A DNA stretch of 64,000 bases, taken from contig OX031057.1 in assembly GCA_943736015.1 (NCBI GenBank), positions 37,100,501-37,164,500 of the forward strand, read 5' to 3'. Position numbers and translations under genes: made by a program. Below the pieces are notes generated by a model. It saw nothing but the letters and a program-made list of their open reading frames with translations. It had not been told where the DNA came from and did no database searches. Numbering within the stretch: the stretch's first letter is position 1; each line of letters opens with the position of its first letter. Below, piece by piece: positions 31,601-43,600 of this stretch. The DNA is from Tridacna crocea. Taxonomy: Eukaryota; Mollusca; Bivalvia; Cardiida; Cardiidae.

Positions 31601-34600
31601 GCAGCTCACAGTTTTCTCTTTCTATTGTTTGTAGATATATATCGGTCGTAAGCTGTAATAGAAATAAAGAAAATGGCTGCTTACTTAAAATGTTAGGCAT
31701 GCTGTGTGAAAAACGTATCGACCTACGTCAGCCTGAGCGGACTAGGTCGAACATTTCTGCCACTAGTAAATTTTTGCATATCCAAGGACAATTCTACCTC
31801 ATGATTCGCTTGGTCGTGAAACAAATTGGATGTTATGATACCGTACTTCTGTAATGACTTGATTGGTTCAATCAATTACGAAGATGCATTAACAAGCAGT
31901 TTTCAGAGCCTGGTTCTTAGAATATCATTTTACTCTGCATACACCCTGAACTGGGACAGCAGCTTTACTACCTGCTGTAGCTTACCGTGGTTACTCCCGG
32001 TTGACTGATAACCTTCTCAAAACTAATTTGCAAAAGACTTTGAAACAAGAGGGCCATGATGGCCCGCTATCGCTCCACTGGCTACTAAGTCAAAACGCTA
32101 CAAGTCAAACATTACAATACTTGGCCAGTTGGGTTTTAACTGGAAGACAAACAAAAATGTTTTCTATAAAATCCTACGAGAAACTTATGACCCAAGGGAA
32201 ATGCCTTTTTTGGCAACAAAGCTACAATAACTTAAAACAGGTCTAGAATGTGTGGTTATAAACAAGAACATTTTCAAAGTTTGCTCAATAAAAGACCCTG
32301 CAAAACTTGAGACCCAAGACACAGGTTAGCCCTAGGTCTTATGATTAGTCCCAAGAAAATCTATCAAGTTTTCACCATAAAAACTCATGTGACCCCTGGA
32401 GTGGGCCCAAAATTGACCCCCAAGTTTATAATTTGGATCTTTTTGGTAAAGGCACACTAGATAAAGCTAAAACATGCAAAATTTGGTAGCCCTAGGCCTT
32501 ATGGCCTTATGGCTACGTATGAATAGATTTTCAAAGTTTCCCTATATAAGCCCAATATAAAAATTGTGACCCCGTGGCAGGGACAAATTTGACCCCAGGG
32601 CTATAATTTGGGCATCCTTGGTAGACATCAAGTAGATAAAGCTACAACATGCAAACTTTGGTAGCCTATGGCTAGGTGAGAGAAAGATTTTGAGAGTTTT
32701 CCCTACATAAGCCCATGTAAAACTTGTGACCCCATCCCGGGGCAGGGACAACTTTGACCCCGGGACTATAATTAGGACACCCATAGTAGACAACCACTAC
32801 ATAAAGCTACATGCCAAATCTGGTAGCCCTAGGCCTGATGGCTACATAGGAGAGGAATTTTAGAGTCCTGCCTATATAACCCCATGTAAAACTTGTAACC
32901 CCTGGTGCTGGGCATATTTTGACCCCAGGGCTATAATTTGGGCACCCTTGGTAAAGGTCCACCAGATAAAGTTCCTTGCCAAATTTGGCAGCCCTAGGCC
33001 CTATGGCTAGGTAGAAGAAGAATTTTATAGTTCTCCCTATATAAGCCCATGTAAAACTTGTGACCCCCGGGGCAAGGCCAATTTTGACCCAAGGGGTATA
33101 ATTTGAAGAGAATTTGTAGAGGTCCACTATATACAGTTACTTCCTAAATTTGGTAGCCCTAGGCTCTATGACTAAGTAGAAGAAAAAATTTAAAGTTCCC
33201 CCGATATAAGCCCATATAAAACTTGTGACCCCCCGCTCCCGCGCGGGGCTTGGCCAATTTTGACGGCAGGGCTATAATTTGAAGAAACTTGGTAGAGGTC
33301 CACTAGATAAAGCTACATGCCAAATTTGGTAACCCTAGGTCTTACGGTTTCAGACAAGAAGATTTTCACAGATTTTCAAAATCGGAGGGTAGTTTCAGAG
33401 AAGAAGATGTTTGAAATAAAAGTTAACGCACGCACGCACGCACGCACGGACGGACACACGACGGACGCCGGGCAAGGACATAAGCCCGCTGGCCTACGGC
33501 CAGTGGAGCTAAAAACAGCGTGAAATCATGACAAGGTTAGACATACTCATTGGCACAGTGGTTCAGGAGTTGAATTTGTAGTTAATGGATTATTTACTTT
33601 TTCCATGGTCACGTGGTTTTGTTGTAAGGCACGACGCTACAAAACCACCACCCACCATTGAAGAAACTCGGGCTAAGTCCCCACACTTGAGGAGCTGTCG
33701 TCATGATGTAACTGACATACCATTGGAAAGCAACAGAGAACTCTATTCAAGGAATGGTTTCTACCATGGCATACTATCACTTCTCTTTTTTGTCGGAAGT
33801 AAGAAAAGCCTAATAGCCTTAAAATCAACAATTGACAAAGCCCTTAACCAAACACTGATTGACAAAGCCCTTAACCAAACAATCATGTATAAACGACCCT
33901 GAAGAGGCGATGTCCTGAAAAAAAAATATGTACAAAGAGGAAAATGCATCTTGTCCTTATCCAACAATGTGTTCTATCCTTTCAAAGATTAAATGGACTG
34001 TTTGTGTCACATTTAATCTGGATCTTATGTTTTTGGCAGAGAACTAAGAGTCTCCCCTTATGAAAAGACTATTTTGGCAAATTTCCAAATGATTTTAGGT
34101 AATACTGACGCAAAAGTAGGGAAGCATATAACATTAAACAATTTTAAGAGACAGGAAATATTAGATATCTTTAAAAACACTGGACAAGTTAATGTATTAA
34201 ACACCCCTTTGCAATCCAATATATTGATCAGCGTCAGAAAACTTTTGAAAACGTTAAGATCATTGAACAAATTGAACAACGACAGGAAATATTAAACAAC
34301 TCTTAGAAAGACTCGATAACTTTAAGAGACATAAAACACTTAGAAATGTCCGGAAGCATTACACAAAGGCACAAATCATTAAAAAAAAAACGCCAGGAAA
34401 CATTGAACAATTCCACAAAACTGGAAACACTAAACAACTCTAGGAAACCATTGAAAAAGCCCTGAGAAACGGAAATGATTGAAAAAAAAATCTGAAAATA
34501 TTGAACAACTTCAAGAAACTGGAAACATTGAACAACGTCATCAAACTTTGAAAACCACAAAAAACATTTAACAACACGAAACATTTCACAGCAAAACGAG

Positions 34601-37600
34601 ACAGGAAACACTTGAATCGTCAGGAAACATTAAGAAGGCGTTTGAAAACACTGAGAAACGTCAAGAAATTTGAGACATTGAACAACCCCAAGATATCATT
34701 GATCAACTCTAGAATACAGAAAGCATTGAACAACTTCAGAAACGCTTCACAACGTCATAAAACATGGAACAACGCCAGGAAATTTTGGAAAACACTGCAA
34801 AACAGGAAATAGTGTACAACGCCAATAAACAGAAAAAATAATGACGTGATAACCCTATTTTGACATGACCAACGGCAACTCAAGGCAAAGTGGGTTTTTT
34901 TTGAAAACCTTACAACTTTAGGAAACATCGAAAGGATTTTAGAAAGATTATATCAGAAATGATAATTATAATAATTATAATGATAATAACAATAAGCTGA
35001 AAAGCTATCACGACAAAAAGCATGGAATAGCTAACGCTAGCATTTAACAACCAAATTTGCATTGAACAACAGTAGGAATCATCGAGCAACTGTAGGAAAT
35101 ATTACAAAAACTAAAGGAAACATGAAACACTTAACAACTTGAGGAAATATTTACATTTATGTAATGTCATAGGAAAATTTACAACTCTAGGGAACACGCC
35201 TGACACAGTGAATATCTTAGGAAAACCCTTATTAACTTCAAGAAACACTTAACAGATTAGTGACACAATGAACAACGTTTGAAAACATTAAATAACTTAG
35301 AATTTTAAGCAATGCATTTCTTAATGACACACACTAAAAAACAATCAACAACTGTTACTCAAACAGTATTGAAAACTTCAAGAAAAACTGAACAGCGCTA
35401 GGAGATATTGAATACAGGAAGTGGCAAAATTAAACAACTGCAGGAAAACTGAAACACGTAAAGATATATTGAGGAACGTTTAGAAAAATTGAAATAAGCC
35501 AGAAGACACAGAACAAATTAAAAAAAAACACTTAATTACTTTAAAAGTAAGCATTGAACAGCTGTTCCAACACTCAATAACTTTTTGAAACACCGAACAA
35601 CTTGGGGAAATATTGAACAATTTTTGAAGCATTGAACAACCGTTGGAAACAATAAAGAGCTTCCACAAACTTTGAAGAGCGTCAGGAGTCTTTGAATCTC
35701 TCAAGGAAAACAGTGAAATGACTTCAGAAAAGGAAACTTTTGAACAACTTCAAGAAACAGCGAACAACTTTAGGAAACACGAAACATTAAACGTCTTGAA
35801 GAAACAATGAACAGGTTTAAGAAACATCAAACTAATTTGGTATAAAATTGAACAAGTTCAGTGTAAATAAAACAATATTTGAAATGAAGTTACAAATCAA
35901 CAAAATATTTAATACAATTGGAAATTACGAAACATTCTTAGAAAGAAAAAGAAGAAATACTAAACAATTGCTTGAAACATAAAACAGCTGAAGTACTTTT
36001 TGAACAACTTAACGAACCCTGCATAACTTTTAGGACTGAAAAGCTTTCTGAAGAAAATGATTTACTCGAAATTCACCAGAGAACTATTAACCTACCTCCT
36101 CTAAAGTTGGCTGATAACACGGTGTGTAGGTCACTTCGTCCAGCTTTATAAGTATCTCTATTCTTGGGCAAAAATTACCAGGACAATGGTCGTCATCGAA
36201 CACATCCCAATCCTGGTTTCGTACTTTTTTTGAGATTATCCTTATATACATAAACCTGTACAGTACAGAATGTAAGACTGATATGTGGTAAGGTGAAGTA
36301 GGATGGAGTGAAAGATAAAGTAGAATATAGTTGAGTGAAGAAAATTAGAGTAAAGTAGAGTGAAGCACAGAAAAAAAGAATTACACAGCTAAAGGAAATG
36401 AAGTAACAATCGATCAATATCATTTAGTTCTTAGCAGATTACGACCATCATGACATGTGTCAACATCGTTCTATCTGACAGTTTATACACAACAGTGTCA
36501 AAGATTTTTCTTTTTTTTTTCTCTACAGCGTCAGTCAGGGAATTTTAAGAACCGGCATTGTAATTTTTGTTAGGTAACATAAAGCAATGAACAAAAAGAG
36601 TGAACTGATTCATTTGTTAGTAGCTCTCTCTCTCTCTAAAAACCATTTCAATTCAGTTACCTGTCCTCAAAGTACAATCTTGTCATAGTTTTATCATTTC
36701 TAACTTCCTCCAAACTGTCAACAACCTGGAATGCCTTGTCCCCGAGGAAAACGTCGTCGGGGGTTTGAGCGTATATTGATAGATCCTCTCTTGTGGTCCC
36801 CTCCGGTAAACACAGACCAATCAGGACGCTGTTGCCCCTGTTATGATACATCATTGCACACCAAGGTGTTTCGCCCATTGTACCCTTTACCATACAATCC
36901 CGAGATTTAACGAACAAGAGGGCCATAATGGCTCTCTATCGCTCCACTGGCTTTTTTTAAACACTTTACAATACAAATCGAACTGTTAATAACCTATAAA
37001 ATTAAAGTTTTTGAAATCACTGTGGGAAAAGGACATGTTGTCAGCCAGTATTTTCTCTTCTACTAACAATGTTTTCTACCCTATCAAAGACAGAAATAAT
37101 CCCTTAAACTACATTTAATTTGTCTTTTTAAATGGCTTAAACCTTGATCAGTCAAAAAAGCGTGTCCTTTCTTAAAATCAACGTATCATGCACTTAAATA
37201 GCATTGTATAGACATACAGCATAAAAAAGTCTGTATTGTTGTATGGTAACTAAACTAACTTGCCATGGCAACCAGAAGTTTTGGGAAATCAAATTCTTCC
37301 AAGAAATTCTAAACAGGACCGTCTCAGGATCATTTCTGTGAAGTTTCATCAAATTTGGATGTGTAGTTTCAGAGAAGAAGATGTTTGAAATGAGAGTTAA
37401 CGCAGGCACGGACGGACGCACGCACAGACGGACAAACGCACGACGGACACCAGACCATGACATAAGCCGAGTGGCCTTTGGCCAGTGGAGCTAAAAAGAG
37501 CTTCAAATATAGCAACAGATGACATTTTCTCGGTCGAATCCCGTAGTGAAGTTATTATTTGAATTCGATTCAACTCTGTAATAGAGGTTGAATACGCCAG

Positions 37601-40600
37601 TAGGAGGCAATTTATGACAAATGTAGCAGTCATCAAAGAAGAATACGACATTATCTACTACTTTTTTCAATAAGAAAATGCCGCTTACCTTTCGATTCCT
37701 GATCCGCGTATCCTAAATTGTTTTGGAAACATATGCTTGAACTGGAATTGGTAGTAAAACTGCTCGCTTCCGAGTAACACCATATACTCGTGAGAATGTA
37801 TGCCGTCACTATCCTCGTACGCTGTGTCACTCTGGTTGTCGTACCGAAGTCGTTTCATTTCTCCAGATTTATCATGATCAAGGACAAAAGTGTCCATCAC
37901 ATCAACACCAATCTGTCAGATAAAAAAAAAACAAACTTTAAAGTATTATAGTTTATTAAATGTCTTTTAAGTCACTATTTCTACGCAAAAGCGTAACTTT
38001 TGGCGTAAATATTCGGAAGACAAAGACGTTTTAAAAAGCATTAATATCTTAGCTTATAGATATAGGCCTAAAACACCGATTTCAGAGTATGCCACATAAA
38101 AAATGTGGTTATTAATAGTGTTAAAAGCGATACCACAAACCTTTCACGATGAATACTGTAGCAAAAGTTAGATGTGGTTTGAGTTGCAGCTTACATTGTT
38201 ATGCAGCAGAGGCGTCAAGACAGTTTCCCAAACAGACAGTTGACCTTTCTTCAAATCTGTCGGGAAACTGCATCGAATACTTGTGTCGGAGAACTTTCTT
38301 TTCGGGAAACAGGGCAAGCTTCCAAAGCACTTTGGTAGAGTGTTGCTCATAGACTACGAGATTGTGCGCACCAACTCCTCTCTGGAAGTTATTTTCCGGT
38401 CTGTTAAATTTTCGTAAATATTCTCAACCATATTTAATGTACATAGCATATTGACCAGATAAAAGTGGGAATAAATTGCAAAAGTGAAGAAAGAATTCAA
38501 TAAAACGGGTAATGGCCATACCATTTTTAGTGGTGGTAGTAGTAGTCCAAAAAGGGTTTAAGGATTTACTGCTAGAGAGCACAAAGACATTAAGCTGCCA
38601 TAAAGGATTACATCACCTTTCCATAGTAATTTCTACAGATCGCCATTTGCCAATTTTCTCGATATACACATTTATCGGTCAGAATAAACTTCTCTGGTTT
38701 TACAATTTGCAGTGGTCCGCTGTTGTTCGAACCTGGGCACAGCGCTACCGATCCATCGCCATCCCGAAAGGTTGCGACCTCGTCACCGTCAAAATGCCCG
38801 AAACCCAGAAGCTCGTCATTGAAATTGCCATCAAATACTCGATTGCCTCCAACCTGCAGATATAAATGATTTCTTAAACCTTTCCCAAACGACAAACTTT
38901 TGGACTTGACCAAATTGAATGCATTTGCAGACGACAATTCAACTCTAGCTGAAAAGATTATTTCTTTCTATAATAGGGTAGAAAACACTGTGGGAAAAGG
39001 AGAAAATGCTGGTTACCAGCATTTTCTCCTTTTCCAATAATGTTTTCAAAAGGCTACTATTCCAGACCCGTAAAAACCAGAGATTGTTTGGGAAAGGGCT
39101 AACAACTATGAACTTATACATCTTCTGCCCTGTTTCAAAAAGAATCTCTCTATGTAAAATCTGACAATGGCTGCTACTTTAGAATTATAGGATCTGGTAG
39201 GATTAAACGAGCTTTTGGGTGAAGACACCTTTGAAGACCAGACATGCACCTATTTCATTGAAAATGATTAGTATTCGTTTTTTCGTGAAGCTGATTAGTT
39301 ATATGTACCAGCGAATACTATTAATTCATCCTTTTTAGGTAGTTTTTAACGTGATCTTAGCCATATCTCAGCAACAGGTCACTATTTAAGATAGCCGGGC
39401 AGCCAAGATACAAGGCCAGGGATCCTAGGTGTCTTGTCAACGGCCACTCCAACAATATAACCATCATCTGGAGTAAGAGTTGAGTTCGGGACCTGCACCT
39501 TACCCCTATTGTGAAAGACCGTGCACGTTCTGTGCAGTCTGATTTTGGTCTAAACTGTATACAAAAGCACAACACAGCTTTTGTGTTAAAACAATACAAC
39601 ATACCTTATCAACAAAGCCGAACCTGATATTTGTCACATTGCTTACTACTGAACTGGAAAACTTGTTCTTAGGGTTGAAGCCAAAAGCTCCGGCTGCGAA
39701 CGTGCCGTTTGGTAAAGACTTGAACCCAGTAAAATATGAGCTATCAATGTATATAGGTCCATCGTAGAACACGATTCCGAGGGCGTGACCTAGCCTGTAA
39801 AAAAAATAAACATTTGAGTCATGCGCTGACGGAAGAGGAGGGGGGGATTCTACATCTTCGTAATGCACCATACTATCATACTGTGCAAGTAATTCCATGA
39901 TGATCATAGATCCGTGTAATTTTACTTTGGAGTATTTCATAGGGTAGAATGTACATTAGACCTGCAGAATGTTGATCAAAAGTAAAAACCCGAGCTGTAT
40001 AGGCTGATCTAGTTCCATACCTTATGTAGATGCATTTAATACCCTATTGAGATAGGCTCGCTCAATACATAGCTCAAAAATGGCAAAATCTCCTTATCCT
40101 GTTTGTATTGACCCCTCAGTGAACAGACCATTAAGTCCTTTACTCTTGGGTTGAGTTCGAAACTTTGGGTCAATACAGGATTTAACTCTTTACCAAACGA
40201 CAAAATTTTAGACTAGTCCAAATTGAAAGCACTTGCAGACGATAAAATAAATGTAAATCAAAAATTGAAATTTGATTTGGAAAGGGAAGAAAATATTGTG
40301 GGAAAAGGAGAAAATGATGGTTACCAGCATTTTCTCCTTTTCCCACAATGTTTTCAAAGGCTTTCCTTCTCAGGGTCGTCAAAAGTAGGGATTGTGTGGT
40401 AATGGGTTAAAAAAGCTAGCTAAGTCCGTTAATGTTAGTATTTTACTAACATTAACGGACTTAGTTAGCGTTTCTAAATCCTGAATAGTTAGATGTACCG
40501 TCTCAAATAACGTAGTCAACTTAATTTTAGTCCGAAACTGGGTTTGTAGGTTTAAGCAAGATAGGAGATTTATGTTTTTTTGTGAAACCAGGCCCTGAAA

Positions 40601-43600
40601 TTTAAGTCTTTACTAGTTAATGTTTTTTTTCGTTCGTCATTATTAAAAAAAAACATGTTCTGAAAGATATAAAATGTTTCATCCAAGGACTGAAAAAAAA
40701 GTGAGAGAAGGAGAAAATGCTGATAACCACCATTTTCTCCCTTTCCAATAACGTTTTAATCCGTCCTCTTCTTCAGGGTTGTGTGGTAAGGAGGAAAATA
40801 ACGTAGTCACACGTATTTTCCTTTTCCATAAATGTTTTCAAAAGTCCCCTTCCTCAAGTCGTTAAAACAAAGGCTTGTTTAGTAAAGAGTCAAACACGTG
40901 AATACTTGTATTTTCCTTTTACCCACATTTATTTTTAAACGCCCCCTGCCTTAAGGTCAATAAGACACAGAATTATTTTCTTAAGAACCAATTACGTGGT
41001 TAAGTGGATTCTCCCTTTCCTACAATTTTTTTCCAGAGCCCTCTTCCACTGATTCAATAAAACACATTACTTTGTAGATTGTAAAAGACGTGGACACCTA
41101 GTAACTACATGTACATTGTATATCGTTTTACGCACTTGGAAGGGGATAAAGCGTCTGGATAGTCATCTGTCTCTCCGTTTCTCTCTGATATTCCAACAAA
41201 TACGCTTTTCTTTACAAACTGTTGTTGTCGTCCACCTCTGCATGAAATGATATTAATAATGATATATATAATCATAACAAAAAGACTGCATAGAAACCTT
41301 TGTCCATGCGTGTTCAGGGTGTTACAGGCTCCTGAAGGCAATGTAGGAAAAAAGGAAATGCTGGTAATTTTGTCGTCTTTAAATTTTCGAATTTAGGAGT
41401 CTAACATTAGTCGGTTGGAAAAGGGTTTAACCGTAGAATACTGTATTGAAAAGAGAAAAAAGTCATTATACTGCAAAGCAATTTTTCGCAATCTCATTTG
41501 AGCCCCGAACATGTATTCATCTACACTGGCAAAATCCACTTAACCCTTTACCCCATAAGGCATTTCTATGGTATATCTAACTGACCCTAAATAACAGCAA
41601 GGATGAAGCCGTTTCTTATGTGTATATGACACCTTTTGATAGCATAGAAAACATTGTGACGAAAGGTGAAATTGCTCGTCACGAGCAATTTCACCTTTCG
41701 CCACAAAGTTTTCCAAAGGTTCCTACAAGCAATGCGTAGGAATGAGTATCTATGGAGTAAAGGGTTAAGAGCAGCTTCCCTTATGGGAAGCCCGTACACC
41801 TGACAATACTTTCAACAAAACATCCAAATACAAGCCGCCCACTGAGTAGAGGAGTCTGTACCATATCACTACTAGTTTTCATTGATGGTTGTCATAAAAG
41901 CGGAGACACTGGACTGCTTCTTTTTAAATAAATGGAAATAGTTACAGATATCATCGTTTGTTGTCATTCTGAAACAAATACATGGGGTTAAAACGAGCCA
42001 TCCCTTCGTCAGAAAAGTAAAATGTGAAGTGTCAAAGCTCGTACATTGTAACGTCAAAAGGATTACAACTGGCTTGCAACACGCAAAAAAGGCCATTCGG
42101 ACATTTGCGTAAAGTGTCGTCTCGGATCAGCCTGCGCGGTCCACGCAGGCTAATCCGAGACGGCATTTCACGTCTTCATTAGATTTTGTCCTTCAGTAGA
42201 CTTCTGCAAAACAGAAAAAATCATATAAACGGAAAGTGATGTCTCGGATTAGCCTGCGCGAACTGCGCAGGCTGATTCGAGACGACACTTTACGCAGATG
42301 TCCCTTTTCGCGTGTTGCAAGCCAGTCATACTGGTGGTTTACGGGCTAAAAATGACGCATAGAGTGAAATGGTACAATTTCTGTGCAACCTATTGCTTCT
42401 TTTTCTCACTATTCAAAACAGGTTCAGTCCACAAAAAGAGCCTACCTTGCCAATTGAATCCCACGTTTACTTTCTGCTGAACTGCAAGAAAAAAAAACGC
42501 ATCAGCTATATCAGCGCTGTAGCCGAAAACATGGGCTTTTTCGGGCGACAAAGATCAAGATAGACTGCACAGAACATGCTGTCTTGGCCCGTATTCACCA
42601 ACCATTCTTGAGAATATTCTTAGTCTTATTCTCCTAGATTTTCTAAATTTGTAAGTAATACAACTTCTGATTGGCTAAACTGAATGATTTAGCCAATCAA
42701 AAGTTGTGTTACTTACCAATTTAGAAATTCTGGAGAATAAGACAAAGAACGTTCTTAAGAATGGTTGGTGAATACGGGCCCTGGTCTTCAGTCTTTAAAA
42801 ACCGCACATCTCGTCAGTCCGATGAGAAAAGTTTTCTGACTTTTAGTACCTTGTGTATTTAGCAGCAGAGAGTGGTCGAGTTGAAATATGTAGTGCAGAA
42901 GGAGTTAAATGAACTGGAATATATAGGACCTGACAGAAGTTAGCATTTGAGATTAAAAAAGGGGGGAATTATGAAACGAGTCCTAAAAACTTTATAGAAC
43001 AAGCATTTTGCAGGCCTAATATTTTTTTCTGATGAGTTTGATAAAATGCTACCTCTAAAGCCAACCAATGTCAGAATCTTTTTATTACACAGCTATGCCA
43101 CAAGAATTACAGTTCATGATGTCTTAAAACAGAGGCCTATGTGCACACACCTATTGGAATTTACATGAAGCTAATGGCTTGTTTGACAGATGCATACATC
43201 ATGGACAAAATTATTTTAAGAGGAAATTGCATATGTTTTTTTTTTTAAGTATAAAAATGTATCAATCTATTATCATTTTATCAACATTGAACCGTGTATT
43301 TTAAAGGCTCAAATGCAGCGATGAAACATTTACTATACGACGCACATTAATATTAAAATTGTTTTGAATAGAAATTCGAATCCGTTACCCCCCAATGGTA
43401 GGAATGTAAATCAAATGATACCCACGAGTACTGCATCAGCTCGAACCCGCCGCCTCGCAGCCAGAGGTTTATCTCGTAGTTTTTATATGCTGCAGATAAA
43501 ATGTGAAATACAATAACATGTAGGAGCTTGATATCACAAAGAACTATGCGCTAAGCTTAGAAAACAACAAGAAAGCACAATAGATCTTTATTGCAATAGA

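Noticed and set aside
32542-33127. Two minus ORFs with similar repeated peptides
   Set aside because: Translations of the ~165-bp units of the HINE-like element; the similarity is due to the repeat.
34303-34812. ORFs on both strands in the GAACAACTT tract
   Set aside because: Stop-poor repeat; no splice sites or conserved motifs.
38512-38865. 117-codon plus ORF
   Set aside because: Antisense shadow of the well-supported CEMIP-like exon 38617-38853.
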